Of a stretch of DNA of 64,000 nt, positions 53,385 through 63,900 are shown piece after piece. This DNA comes from CAWHYG01 sp963833505 (GTDB lineage Bacteria; Eisenbacteria; RBG-16-71-46; CAIMUX01), in the NCBI GenBank assembly GCA_963833505.1, contig CAWHYG010000007.1:2046001-2110000 (forward strand), read 5' to 3'. Both the position numbers and the translations under genes were made by a program. How positions within the stretch are numbered: position 1 is the first letter of the stretch; each line of letters begins with the position of its first letter. Under the pieces are notes generated by a model. It did not search any database and was not told the DNA's origin. It was given only the letters and a program-made list of their open reading frames with translations.

Positions 53385-55734
53385 AGCGAAGCTCGATCGT
53401 CCTCGGCTTGCCCACCGACTCGCCGCTGAAGAAGGCGCCCTTCAGGATGTACTTTCGGTCAAACAGATTGTCCACGAAGATCTCCGGGCGAACCGACGTA
53501 TTTCCCACGACCAGTGTGTAGCCGGCGGAAGCGTCGACAATGAAGCTCGGCGCCACCTTGATCGACCGGTCGAAGTCGAAGAGCCCCGTGCCGTAGGAGG
53601 CGTCCGGATCCTTCCCGTTGGTCAGGCCCGATCCGTAGATGCCGGTCGCGCTCGCGTAATAGTGACGGAGCGAGTATTGAACCGTCCCGAGCAATGCCAG
53701 TCGCTCGTCGTGATCCAGGTCGAAGTATCCGGGCGGGCTGGCGGTGGGAAAAAAACCGCCGGTGATCGGGCTATGACCGTAGGCGTGGGACAGTGCGGCG
53801 TTCAGGTAGCCGCTGACCGGACCGGCAGGGCGCACTTCCAGGACCGACTCCAATCCCGTGACGTGCACGTTGGAGATGTTCACCGACGTCGTGATGGCGG
53901 TGCCCGGCACCGTGTTGTCATCCACGCCGGGACTGCTGTCCTTGTGGTAGGCCGACAGCTTCCAGACCAGGCCGACCGGGAACCGGTGGACCAGGCCCGC
54001 CTCGTAGAAGTTGTCCCGTTCCGGTATGGTCGGCTGCGCCACCACGCCGCCCTGCGCGTCGCTCGTGATCGCGCGGAGATCCTCGACGTTGGTCGGGACG
54101 AAAAGGCGCCCGTAGTACACCCAGGCCGTGGTCTTCGGAGTGGGAAGATAGCTCACGCGGAGCCGTGGGCTGACCTGTTGCTCCACCGGCGCGAACGGGG
54201 CCGCGTGACGGTCGTAGCGGATTCCGGGACGAATCTCCCAGGTCTCGCGCGGATCATAGATGGACTGGACATACGCCCCGGCGTCGCTGCCGGTCAGGCT
54301 TGAGTTCGACGCCGGTCCGGCACCGCCGGCCGCGCTCAGGGTCGAGAAATCCTCGTGCCCGCGCGTCAGGGAACCGAGGACGCCCGTCTTGAACTGCAGA
54401 TGCTCGGAACGGCGGATCGCATAGTCCAACTTGAGCCCGGTGGTGTTGAAGGACCGGTTCTCCCGGACGTTGTAGGCCGTCGTCGTGTCGGGATAGAAGA
54501 TGAACTGGGGCACATCTTGCGCGCCGGGCGCGTATCGCAACGTCCCGTGGCGGTTGAAGAGGGCGGCAAACAACTCGGTGCCTGCTCCCTGCGGGTCGCC
54601 GGTGCGATGCCGCCAGCCCAGGTTCTCAAACCCGTTCACATCCGTCTGGTGGTCGTCCAACCGGATGCCGCCGGTCGAGTCATAGGGGACGTCGAACTTG
54701 GTCTGGGACAGATCGAGGTCCAGATTGACCAGGTCGTTGGCCGTCGGGACCAGGGAGATCTTGCCGAACCCGTACAGATCCTCCCCGTGGTTGTGGAAGT
54801 TCTCGACCTGGCCCGATGCCGGATTCAGCAACACCGGCTCGCTGCGCAGGTCGGTGGCCTGGCGGGAACCGGCCAGGAAGATCCCCACCCGGCCCGCTCG
54901 CCCGCTCCCGGAGAGGCTCTCCCCGTTCGTATCGTAGTTTCCGCCGTAAACCGAGCCATTCAGGCGGAGCGGGCCCTCCGGCACGCGGGTCGCGACGTTG
55001 ATGATCGCCGCGTTCTTGTTTCCGTATTCCGCGTCCCAGCTTCCGGTCTGGAACTCGATCCGGTCGACCACGGAGGGGTCGAAAAGCTCATTGAGACTGC
55101 CGGAAATCCCGGAGGGCACCGGCACGCCGTCGACGTAGTAGGTGTACTCCGCGTGCTGGCCGCGAATGTGCACCTCGCCGGTGGGAGCGCGGACGGCGCC
55201 CGCGATGGACTGCTGCAGGATCTGCGACGTCGTGGCCGTGGGAGCGCCGTGGTAGTCGTTCTGCTTGAACACCTGATCGCCGTTCCGGATGTTGACGGAG
55301 ACCGGGGTGGGTGTGCTTGTGACCGTAATGGTCTGAAGCATGATTAGGGTGGCGGCAAGGCGGAAATCCGCGACCGTCTTGGCCGCCCCTGGTTGGATCT
55401 GCACCGCTTGGACATCCGGCTTGTAGCCGATGCACTCGACCGTCAGTTGGTAGCTGCCGGCCGGCAGATGGTGCAGGATGTATCGCCCGAACTCGTCGGT
55501 CGTGGTGACGGCCATGACTTTCTGGTCCTGACGGGCTTCAATCTCGCTGCCCGCCAACGGGTTGCCGTTCGCGCTGTCGGCCACGGCACCGGAAAGATCG
55601 CCGTAGTACTTCGGACTCACCTGCGCCCGGCACGGCCGTCCGGGCCAGGCCATGAGCAGGAGGGCGCCGAACAAGAGGACCTGACAACCCTGGCGCCGAA
55701 GGCTCGTTCGACCCAGCACGATGTGGAATGGCAT
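53365..55734 (-). CDS. TonB-dependent outer-membrane receptor with carboxypeptidase-like N-domain
   Basis: 789 residues. Signal peptide (VLLFGALLLMAWPGRPCRA), a carboxypeptidase-regulatory-like domain (YGDLSGAVADSANGNPLAGSEIEA, DEFGRYILHHLPAGSYQLTVECIGYKPD), plug domain (TPTPVSVNIRNGDQVFKQNDY, TGEVHIRGQHAEYTYYVDGVPVPSGISGS) and a ~600-residue barrel ending in an aromatic-rich strand (RTIELRFSFGNG). The canonical TonB box is not obvious. Imports an unknown ligand across the outer membrane using energy from TonB-ExbBD, which are not encoded here. ATG 55734 has GGGAG at good spacing. Lies 182 bp downstream of the small Cys/His protein. Confidence 0.92.
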   Translation of the reverse strand: MPFHIVLGRTSLRRQGCQVLLFGALLLMAWPGRPCRAQVSPKYYGDLSGAVADSANGNPLAGSEIEARQDQKVMAVTTTDEFGRYILHHLPAGSYQLTVECIGYKPDVQAVQIQPGAAKTVADFRLAATLIMLQTITVTSTPTPVSVNIRNGDQVFKQNDYHGAPTATTSQILQQSIAGAVRAPTGEVHIRGQHAEYTYYVDGVPVPSGISGSLNELFDPSVVDRIEFQTGSWDAEYGNKNAAIINVATRVPEGPLRLNGSVYGGNYDTNGESLSGSGRAGRVGIFLAGSRQATDLRSEPVLLNPASGQVENFHNHGEDLYGFGKISLVPTANDLVNLDLDLSQTKFDVPYDSTGGIRLDDHQTDVNGFENLGWRHRTGDPQGAGTELFAALFNRHGTLRYAPGAQDVPQFIFYPDTTTAYNVRENRSFNTTGLKLDYAIRRSEHLQFKTGVLGSLTRGHEDFSTLSAAGGAGPASNSSLTGSDAGAYVQSIYDPRETWEIRPGIRYDRHAAPFAPVEQQVSPRLRVSYLPTPKTTAWVYYGRLFVPTNVEDLRAITSDAQGGVVAQPTIPERDNFYEAGLVHRFPVGLVWKLSAYHKDSSPGVDDNTVPGTAITTSVNISNVHVTGLESVLEVRPAGPVSGYLNAALSHAYGHSPITGGFFPTASPPGYFDLDHDERLALLGTVQYSLRHYYASATGIYGSGLTNGKDPDASYGTGLFDFDRSIKVAPSFIVDASAGYTLVVGNTSVRPEIFVDNLFDRKYILKGAFFSGESVGKPRTIELRFSFGNG

Positions 55735-55916
55735 TGTTTTCTCCCATGAATCGATCCCTGGCCAGTCGTGGGACAAGCGAAGGCCCGTCCCGCGGGCGAA
55801 CGCATAGCAGAGACCGCCGGCTGCGCCGCAGCGCACACGGGGGCAAACGCCACCGGTCGCGACGAACGCGATCCATTGCGTTGTCTCTGGAATTTTGTCT
55901 CTGGAACGGACTTGAT

Positions 55917-56216
55917 TCAGGAGATCGGCGGGCCGCGAAGCGAGGGGACGGCGACGGCAGAGTGGGGCCAACAGGCGATGGGGCCGGACGAGACGGGCGT
56001 GCCCGGATCATAGGTTGCGATCGGAACCGGAGCCGGGACCGTTGCGCAAGGTTCGGCCGGGCAGCTTGCGACGGCGCAGGCCAGGCAGTGGCTGTCCGTC
56101 TCGAAGAGACCGTGCTCGTGCTTCTCCGCCGCCTCCAGGCCCGTGCCGGCGAGAAACACCAGGGCCAGAACCAGTCGGATGAGCATGCTCCCGGATAGAC
56201 TCACGGTCGGCGGCAT
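55917..56216 (-). CDS. small secreted Cys/His-containing protein
   Basis: 99 residues from ATG 56216 (GAGG upstream). A hydrophobic signal (MLIRLVLALVFLAGTGLEAA) is followed by EKHEHGLFETDSHCLACAVASCPAEPC, with four cysteines and several His, reminiscent of DUF2946-like proteins associated with copper or other metals. Precedes a TonB-dependent receptor in the same operon; a role in metal handling with that receptor is inferred only from the residues and position. A good promoter lies ~45 bp upstream of its start. Confidence 0.65.
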   Translation of the reverse strand: MPPTVSLSGSMLIRLVLALVFLAGTGLEAAEKHEHGLFETDSHCLACAVASCPAEPCATVPAPVPIATYDPGTPVSSGPIACWPHSAVAVPSLRGPPIS

Positions 56217-56578
56217 GCTGGCCTCAGATTCGGCGGCTGGAGAGTGATACTCCCGCAACATGCATGGAGAATACGCACCGGTCGTTTCTTCCGTCAAGAC
56301 AAATGGGCGGCTGACAGGCACGACTCATGATGGCCCGTTGGGGGGCGCCGGAGACGCCTGTCAGTCAGGACAAGGCGCGCTCGGCCCGAACGACACGGGC
56401 ATATTCGCGGAGGTCGAGGAGCGAGGACAGCCGTAACGCTCGAACGTGTACAAACGCCACCGAAATGTCGTACACTTGGTCTCGTGGCCGCCGCGGGAGT
56501 CGCACGTTCCCTCCGTGGCAACAGCGTTTCCGTTCTGTGCCGAGATCGCATATCTCACGATTCGAGAGGGACCCTACC
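56217..56578. other. divergent intergenic region with a minus-strand promoter
   Basis: Holds the promoter for the receptor operon (56268-56297, minus). No convincing gene. A GTGTAC...GTACAC pair occurs at 56446-56475 but is not supported as an operator. Confidence 0.5.
56268..56297 (-). promoter_or_regulatory. promoter of the small protein / TonB-receptor operon
   Basis: On the minus strand: -35 TTGACG (complement of 56292-56297), 18-bp spacer, -10 TATTCT (complement of 56268-56273). Predicted start ~56261, 45 bp before ATG 56216. Confidence 0.65.
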
Positions 56579-59317
56579 ATGCTGAACCGCTCCGACCTCC
56601 GCGGCGCGGACGCCGCGCGGACATCACCCCGAGCTTCCGGACAACCAGGTCGCGAGGCCGTCCTCGTCCTTGCTCTGCTTCTCCTGGCAACCGCATCGTT
56701 CCACGCGGGAGCGGCGGCAGCGACGCCCGACCGCGTCCCGCCGGAAACAGGCGACGGAGGGCTGGCCTGTGCTCGGAGCAAGATCGCGCACTTTGAGGCC
56801 CTCGCCTCCGGAGTCCAGGATCAGCCTTCCCCGAATCAACGCTCCTTCCGGCCGCTGCACTACGGCCTGGAGGTCCATTTCGATTTTCCTCAGCGCTCGC
56901 TCACCGGCCGAACCACGGTCACGGATTCGATCACCGCCGGTCCGCTGCGCAACCTCGTGCTGAATCTGGAGGACGCCATGGTGGTCGACAGCGTGCTGGT
57001 CGGGGGCCAGCCCGCGGTCTTTTCCCACGCCGGGGACACTCTCGACGTGGTTCTGGATCGTCCCTATCTGACCGGCGAGAAGGTCCGGTTGACCGTGAGC
57101 TACGGCGGAAAGCCGAACCCGGCCTACGTCCAGTTCCAGACCATCGACGGAAAACCGCACATCTACACTTTCAGCGAGCCGTGGGGTGCCCGCGCCTGGT
57201 GGCCCTGCCAGGACTATCCCGACGCCAAGCCGGACTCGGTCGATCTGCGCGTCTGGGCGCCGACCGGGGTTCGCATCGCCAGCAACGGGGTGCTGAAAGC
57301 CGAGAGCGACGACGGGACCGCCGCTTTCGCCTGGTGGCAGGAGAACTATCCGATCACGCCCTATCTGGTTTCCATCACCGCCTATCCCTATCGGGTCTAC
57401 CAGGACTGGTTCCGGTCCTCGCCAGCCGACTCGATGGAGCTCCGTTTCTACGACTTTCCCTTCGACACCGCCCTCTATGTGCCGGTCCAGGCCAAGATCA
57501 AGGACATGCTGGCCACGTTCACCCGCGAATACGGACCCTACCCGTATCCCCACGCAAAGTACGGCCAGGCCGAATTCACCTGGCCGGGAGGCGAAGAGCA
57601 TCAGACGATGTCGAGCATGGGGACGAGCGACGAGTCGACGGCCGCCCACGAGCTGACGCACCAGTGGTGGGGCGACATGATCACCTGCAAGAACTTCCAT
57701 GAGATCTGGATGAACGAGGGATTCGCGGTGTACGGCGAAGCCCTGTGGGCCGAGGCCTCGGGCGGGACCGCGGCTTACCGGAACAAGATGGCGGTAACCC
57801 AGTATCTCGGTTCAGGGACGGTTTACCGGCCGGAGGATGACAACTGGAACGAGATTTTTGACCTCAACCTCGCCTATCACAAGGGCTCGTGGGTTCTGCA
57901 CATGCTCCGGCATGTCGTCGGGGACAGCACGTTTTTCCAGATCTACCACGAGTACTATCGCCAATACCAGTACCGATCGGCCGACACGGACGACTTTCGC
58001 CAGGTTGCGGAACAGGTCTGGTCGCAAAACTCGGGGAGTCCGAAGAGTCTGAAAGCCTTCTTCCACCAGTGGATCTACGTGGACGGCTCCCCGATCTACT
58101 ATTACGAATGGACCAAGGCGCCCGCGGCCGGAGGCTGGGACGTGACACTGGCCCTGCACCGAATGCAGGACTCGCTTTATGTCATGCCGGTTGATGTGCG
58201 CGTGAACGGCGGCCAGGGGTCCGAGACGTTTGTGGTGCAGGACAGCACCAAGGACCAGAGCTTCAGTCTGCACGTGGCAGGAGAGCCGGACACCGTGGAT
58301 CTGGATCCTGACCAATGGATCCTCTGCCGGATCCTCGGCCCCGTCGGGACGCCCACGCTGTCCAAGCCGATCCTCCTGGTCAACAGCGCCAGTTGGCGGT
58401 TCAGCACCGGGGCGGAGCTGGCCCAAAGCTACCAGAACCGCGCGTTTCTCGGCGACGTCGGATTCGACTTCTGGGACTGTGACGGGGGACCGGACGTCAC
58501 CTATCCGTGGACCCTGCCTGCGCCGCTGGGCACGGGGCCGATCCCCGGCGACGTGCTGGGGCGGTACCGGACCGTCCTTTGGGTTTCCGGGGGGGACCCG
58601 GGCTACTGGATCGAGTCGCCGGTCTACTCGTACCTGAAAGCGGGCGGAAACGTCCTCTTGTTGGCCGGATCGGGCTTGGGGTACCTGAGCCTGCCGTACC
58701 AGCGCTACCTCGGCATCCAGTTCTCCGGCCCGGACACCATCCACGCCTGCACGGCCAGCGTACCGGGGCTGGCGGACCTGCGTCTGAACGGGCCCCAGCC
58801 GACCGCGCCGGTATTCACGGTTTCGAACGGCGCTCCGTCCACCATCCTGTACGGGACGGACGTTCCGGGCAGCGCTCTCGGGGTTATCGCTCGGCCGGTC
58901 GGCGGCGGCCCGGACAATCCGGACGGCGGTCAGTTTCTGTTCCTGAGCGGGCTTCCCTACCGTTGGAACTCCGATGATCTGAGGCGGGACATCGGAATCA
59001 TCCTGTCACAGTACATGCCGCCGAAGCTGGATCCATCGCTGCGGCTGCAGATTTCCGCCGCAGCGCCGAACCCGTTCCGCGAAGCGACCGGACTCCGATT
59101 TTATCTGCCCTTCGCGGCTCAGACTCGTCTCCTGGTCTATGACGCGGCCGGGCGGCGGGTCCGGACCCTGCGCAACGAGTTGTCTCCCGCAGGATGGAAC
59201 GCCGAGCCCTGGGACGGAAAGGACGAAGCCGGGAACGTAGTGCCTTCCGGTGTCTACTTCAGTCGTCTCGAGTCCGGAGGTCAAACCGCCCTCGGACGGC
59301 TTGTCAGGGTGAGATAG
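56579..59317 (+). CDS. secreted M1 aminopeptidase with FlgD-Ig C-terminus
   Basis: 912 residues. Signal peptide (VLVLALLLLATASFHAGAAAA), an M1 N-terminal beta domain (YGLEVHFDFPQRSLTGRTTVTD), then the catalytic domain with HELTHQWWGD (zinc, about residue 357) and the third ligand in NEGFAVYGE. The aminopeptidase exopeptidase motif GAMEN is present as GGEEHQTM, so the Met is Glu, which may alter N-terminal recognition. Further on is a ~250-residue unassigned region and a terminal FlgD-Ig (AAAPNPFREATGLRFYLPF, VYDAAGRRVRTL, VPSGVYFSRLES). Cleaves N-terminal residues from peptides, probably outside the cell. Start ATG 56579 has GAGAGGG upstream. Confidence 0.92.
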   Translation: MLNRSDLRGADAARTSPRASGQPGREAVLVLALLLLATASFHAGAAAATPDRVPPETGDGGLACARSKIAHFEALASGVQDQPSPNQRSFRPLHYGLEVHFDFPQRSLTGRTTVTDSITAGPLRNLVLNLEDAMVVDSVLVGGQPAVFSHAGDTLDVVLDRPYLTGEKVRLTVSYGGKPNPAYVQFQTIDGKPHIYTFSEPWGARAWWPCQDYPDAKPDSVDLRVWAPTGVRIASNGVLKAESDDGTAAFAWWQENYPITPYLVSITAYPYRVYQDWFRSSPADSMELRFYDFPFDTALYVPVQAKIKDMLATFTREYGPYPYPHAKYGQAEFTWPGGEEHQTMSSMGTSDESTAAHELTHQWWGDMITCKNFHEIWMNEGFAVYGEALWAEASGGTAAYRNKMAVTQYLGSGTVYRPEDDNWNEIFDLNLAYHKGSWVLHMLRHVVGDSTFFQIYHEYYRQYQYRSADTDDFRQVAEQVWSQNSGSPKSLKAFFHQWIYVDGSPIYYYEWTKAPAAGGWDVTLALHRMQDSLYVMPVDVRVNGGQGSETFVVQDSTKDQSFSLHVAGEPDTVDLDPDQWILCRILGPVGTPTLSKPILLVNSASWRFSTGAELAQSYQNRAFLGDVGFDFWDCDGGPDVTYPWTLPAPLGTGPIPGDVLGRYRTVLWVSGGDPGYWIESPVYSYLKAGGNVLLLAGSGLGYLSLPYQRYLGIQFSGPDTIHACTASVPGLADLRLNGPQPTAPVFTVSNGAPSTILYGTDVPGSALGVIARPVGGGPDNPDGGQFLFLSGLPYRWNSDDLRRDIGIILSQYMPPKLDPSLRLQISAAAPNPFREATGLRFYLPFAAQTRLLVYDAAGRRVRTLRNELSPAGWNAEPWDGKDEAGNVVPSGVYFSRLESGGQTALGRLVRVR

Positions 59318-59388
59318 GCGAAAACGCAAACCGGCCGGTGGAACTTGTTCTCCAGCGAGGGGGGGTTCCGCCCTCCAACGAAGGACGC

Positions 59389-60123
59389 CTACTCCCGGAT
59401 CTCCACCGGCGTTCCGTCCGGCAGAACCTTATACAGCTCCCGGATATCCGGATTGGTCATCCCGACGCAGCCTTGGGTCCAGTTGTAGAAGTCCTTCAGC
59501 CGGCTCGGGTCGAGATCGCCGGGCAAAAGATCGGTCCGGGTAGTGTGCACCCTCTTCTGGTGAAGAAGCTGGCGGGTCAACCGGGGAAGCTGGCCGTGGA
59601 TGAAGATGTCCCCGCCCAGCTTCGTGCGCCCGCACGGACAGTTGCCCGATGCCAGGTCGGCCCGGAGCGCTTCGGCCTGGCCTCCTGAGATCCGCTTCTG
59701 CTCCAGGGCGCGGTCGATGTCAGCCTCGTTGGGATAATTGAGCTGGAGGCTCAGGTAATACTTGGAGCCGCGATTGTGCGCGCAGATCTTGTAGACGCCG
59801 TCCGGAGTCCGGCTGTCATAGCGGCGCGTCTTGGTCCCGCGCGGATTCTCCCCGAGCTGGATGCGATAGGTCTTGATCAGCCGGCTGCCGGTGTAGAGCC
59901 GAAGCTCATAGGTCCTCTTCTCGATCTCGAGGCGGGCATTCGGGATGTGCTGATTCGCGTCCAGGACCACCATGGAATCCTGCAACACCGCCGCCAGCGG
60001 TTTGTCGGGACCGTAACGTCCCGGCGGATAGGTGATGTCATCGTACCAGGCGGACACGGTCCCGGCTGCAAGGACGAAACCAAGTCCCGCGAGTGCGATC
60101 AATCCCAGAAACCGCCGGCCCAC
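59389..60123 (-). CDS. L,D-transpeptidase (YkuD domain)
   Basis: 244 residues from GTG 60123 with GGGGGG upstream. A signal/anchor (LGLIALAGLGFVLAAGTVSA) precedes a YkuD domain with IQLGENPRGTKTRRYDSRTPDGVYKIC, the catalytic His region (GGDIFIHGQLP) and the Cys motif WTQGCVGMTNPDIRELY. The Cys is placed in GCVGMTN where most family members have GCIRM. Such enzymes make 3-3 crosslinks in peptidoglycan or attach lipoproteins. The central segment with a CPCGRTK cysteine cluster is an insertion not general for the family. Convergent with the M1 gene. Confidence 0.88.
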   Translation of the reverse strand: MGRRFLGLIALAGLGFVLAAGTVSAWYDDITYPPGRYGPDKPLAAVLQDSMVVLDANQHIPNARLEIEKRTYELRLYTGSRLIKTYRIQLGENPRGTKTRRYDSRTPDGVYKICAHNRGSKYYLSLQLNYPNEADIDRALEQKRISGGQAEALRADLASGNCPCGRTKLGGDIFIHGQLPRLTRQLLHQKRVHTTRTDLLPGDLDPSRLKDFYNWTQGCVGMTNPDIRELYKVLPDGTPVEIRE

Positions 60124-60228
60124 ACCGCTTCCCCCCGCTACCTGCCGCCCATCCGGCGACCGTCGAGCGAATCTGATTCGAGCCTCCCCCGGCCACGAAC
60201 GCGCGGCCTGAGGCGGCATGGTACCAGA

Positions 60229-60633
60229 TCAGCCGGACAGGCGCTGGGCAAAGTACCAGCGGTGCCCTTCCGGGTCCTCTGCGCCATAAGTTCGATCGCC
60301 GTAGGCCTGGTCCTTGGGTGGCTGGAGGATCCTCGCGCCCGCCTCCGCGGCCCGCGCACAGTGCCCGTCCACGTCATCCACGTAGATGTACAAGCTCTGG
60401 GTCACGTGGCCGAGTCGCTTCGGATTCCGGTAGTCGGGTCCCGGGCAGCCCATCATGATGACGCCGCCGCCGAATTCCATCTCCGCATGGCCGGTCTTTC
60501 CGCCGGGCCCGGGTACCCGCAGGCGCTCGCGAAAACCGAAGCCTCTCGACAGCCACAGGAGCGCGCCGTTCACGTCCTCGTAGTACAAGTAAGGGCTGAC
60601 GCGGGGCATGTTTTCCGGAGGATTCACCGGCAT
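60229..60633 (-). CDS. VOC/glyoxalase-superfamily protein
   Basis: 134 residues with an ideal AAAGGAGTG ribosome site. One glyoxalase-like beta-alpha-beta-beta-beta unit pair: RVSPYLYYEDVNGALLWLSRGFGF, HAEMEFGGGVIMMGCPG, TQSLYIYVDDVDGHCARAAEAGA, PKDQAYGDRTYGAEDPEGHRWYF. Closely resembles the PhnB-like/VOC proteins with PF00903 spacing. The metal ligands are not fully those of glyoxalase I, and the substrate is unknown. Lies 105 bp upstream of the L,D-transpeptidase gene on the same strand. Confidence 0.88.
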   Translation of the reverse strand: MPVNPPENMPRVSPYLYYEDVNGALLWLSRGFGFRERLRVPGPGGKTGHAEMEFGGGVIMMGCPGPDYRNPKRLGHVTQSLYIYVDDVDGHCARAAEAGARILQPPKDQAYGDRTYGAEDPEGHRWYFAQRLSG

Positions 60634-60971
60634 GTCACACTCCTTTCATAAGCGCGTGAAGATCCATCGCGCGGCCACTACCGGCGGACCCCGGATGCTA
60701 TCACCAACGTGCTCGGCTCGACGGGCGGTTTCACCGACCGAGCCTGCGTTCCTGCTCGGCTGAGATGACACCCCAACGACCATCGGACCGCCTGGATTGA
60801 TCGGACTGCGGTGGCGCTCCGGCCGGCCGCGCGCCGCGGGCGTCTCGCGACGGGCCGTCCCGGGAAGAGATGATACCAGAATAATCTCTTGCTCAAAACA
60901 TGAGCTCAGTTCATAATGGATGGTCCGTGTGTCCGGATGAAATTGAACCAGCCCATCTCGGAGGTCGTGCC
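60634..60971. other. divergent intergenic region with promoter for the giant repeat gene
   Basis: No convincing gene. The AT-rich end (60870-60920) contains a plus-strand promoter, and a 7-bp-spaced GGAGG ribosome site precedes ATG 60972. Confidence 0.5.
60889..60917 (+). promoter_or_regulatory. promoter of the giant repeat gene
   Basis: -35 TTGCTC (60889-60894), 17-bp spacer, -10 CATAAT (60912-60917), 54 bp before ATG 60972. Confidence 0.55.
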
Positions 60972-63900
60972 ATGCCCAAGTTCGCCCATCCTCTCGTGGT
61001 TCCGCGTCTCTTCGGACCGGTCCTGGAACCGCTTCGAAGCGCCGAGATCCCCCACCGGCTCCGCGGCGCGGCCTGGGTTTCGGCACTGGCGCTCCTCGTC
61101 GCTCTCAGTGCCGTGCCCTCGGAGGCCACGACGATCATCAACGGTGGAAACCTCAACGGCACGCTGACCCTCGCCGGCAGTCCCTACGTGGTCACGGGCT
61201 CCGTCAACGTGACCACGACCCTCACCGTCCAGGCCGGCGTGGTCATCCGTTTTCGCAGCGTCACGGGCATGTACGTCTCCGGGAGCCTCGTGACCCAGGG
61301 AACCAACGTCCAACCGGTGACCCTGACCGCCGACGCGGACACTACGGGAGGCCACCCGACCGCTGGAAACTGGTACGGCCTCATCGGCAGCGGCGGTACC
61401 TTCACCCTGGCCTACACGACCATCTCCTACGGAGGGCAGTCCGGATACTCGGATCTCTATGGGTCCGCGGGCTCCCTGTCGTGGACCGGAGGCGGAGTGA
61501 AGTCGTGCTCCACCGATGGAGTCCGCATCAGCGTGTCAGGTGCGACCAGCCTGAGCAGTCTCACCATCCAGGGCAACTCGGGGAACGGAATCAACCTCAA
61601 CCCCACCGTTCCGCCTTCGCTGAGCCAGATCACCTGCACCGCCAATACCGGAATCGCCATTCTCATCGAGAACGCTCCCGGGTCTTTTCCCGGCACCTTG
61701 TCCGGCTCGGGCAACGGCCTGAACGGAATCGAGGTCATCGGAACCTTGGGGGCCGGGGCGAGTCACACGCACTACACCTGGGCCAGCAACACGAACTTCC
61801 CCTATGTCGTCTCCGGAGCCGTAACCCTGGCGAATGCCGACACCTTGGATGTCTCCGCCGGAACCGTCATCAAGGGTCTCAACAGCTCCGCCTACCTCCA
61901 GGTCGCCGGAGCGGCGGCGGTCCTCCGGACCTTCGGAACCGTCAACAACCAGGTCTGGTTCACCTCATTCAAGGACGACGCCCACGGAGGCGACACCAAC
62001 AACGACGGCGGGGCGAGCCAGCCGGCTCCGGGCGACTGGGAAATGCTCTTTTTGAACAGCGGCGCCTCCGCCTCCCTGACCCAGACCTCGTTCGGTTACG
62101 CGGGTGCAAACGGGTACGCTGACGTCTACGACTCCGGCGGCCTCGCGTTCGCCTGGAGCGGGGGCACGGCTGAGTATTCGGCCAACGGCGGTCTGTTCAT
62201 CAGCGGCGGCAGCGTGAACCTCAGCGGCCTCAGCATCCTGAACAACGACGGGATCGGGATCTCGGTCAATCCCGCCAGCCCGCCGGCTTTGAGCCAGATC
62301 GTCTGCAATGCCAACACTGGCATCGCCATCCAGGTCCTGGCCGACCCCGGCTCCTTCCCGGGCTCGCTTTCGGGCTCGGGCAACGGCGTGAACGGGATCT
62401 ACGTGACCGGAAACCTGGGCGGCGGGGTCGCCAATCAGAGGCAGACCTGGAGCGCCAACTCCGGCTTCCCCTACGTCGTCGCCGGCACTCTCACGATTTC
62501 CGCCTCGGACACCCTCGACATCGCGGCGGGAGCCGTCGTGAAGTTCTACAATGGCAGCGCCTATCTGCAGCCTTCGGGCGCGGGCGCCTCGCTCCGGACG
62601 TTCGGCACGACCAACAACCCGGTCTGGCTTACGTCGCTCAAGGACGACACCCACGGGGGCGACACCAACAACGACGGCGGCGCCACCTCTCCCGCTCCCG
62701 GAGACTGGGAAACGGTCTACGCCCCAAGCGGCTCGTCGGTCGCGCTCAACCAGACCTTCATGGCCTACGGCGGGAACGCCGGCTACGCGGACTTCTACGT
62801 GTCGGGAGGCAACGCCGTCTCCTGGACCGGAGGAGGGGCCTTGTCGTCGGCCGGCGCCGGCATCTTCATCTCGAACAACGGTCCGATCACGCTCACCGGC
62901 TTGACCATTCAAGGCAACAACGGGGTCGGGATCAACCTGACGCCGTCCGTCCCCCCGACTCTCAGCCAGATTACGTGCACCGGCAACACGGGCCGCGCCA
63001 TCCAGATCAACGCCGAGACCGGATCGTTCGACGGCACGATCACGGGCTCCGGCAACGGGATGAACGGGATCTGGGTCACGGGCAATCTCGGCTCGGCGCC
63101 CAACAAACGCTATACCTGGGCGGCGAACGCGAACTTCCCCTACGTCGTGGGCAACGTCCTGAGTGTGGTCAACGGGGATACGCTGGACCTGGAGACAGGG
63201 GCGGTGGTGAAGTTCATCAGCCTCGGATCCTACATGCAGGTTTCCGGGTCTACCGCGGTCCTGCGGACCTTTGGGACCGGCCCGAATCCCGTCTGGTTCA
63301 CCTCGTTCAAGGACGACACCGAGGGCGGGGACACCAACGGCGACAACGGCGGTTCCTCGCCTGCGCCGGGCGATTGGGAGATGGTCTACCTGAACACCGG
63401 GGGCTCGGCCTTGCTCAGTCAGACTTTCATGGCCTACGGCGGTTACGGCGGCTACGCCAACATCTATTCGAGCGGAGGCGGATCCGTTTCGTGGACCGGA
63501 GGCGGGTCCCGCTCCTCGGCCGCGACCGGCATCTTCCTGATCGATAATGGAACGACGTCACTCACCGGGCTGACCGTAGCGAGCAACGCCACCGCCGGCA
63601 TCAATCTCACTCCCAACGCCTCTCCCGCCCTGGATCAGATCGTCTGCACCGGCAACGCGGGCAAGGCGATCCAGATCAATGCCGATGCGGGCTCTTTCCC
63701 CGGCACGATCACGGGATCCGGCAACCAGTTGAACGGGATCTACATCGCCGGAACGCTGGGATCCGGCGCCAACCGGCGCTACGTCTGGAATCCCAACGTC
63801 AACTTCCCCTACGTCATCGGCGGAGTGGCCACCCTGACGAGCGCCGACACGCTGGATCTGGCGGCCGGGACCATCGTGAAGTTCTTCAATTCAGGCTCCT

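Noticed and set aside
56446..56475. GTGTAC-18-GTACAC inverted pair as an operator
   Set aside because: Only 6-bp arms with a long gap and no promoter overlap; chance cannot be excluded.
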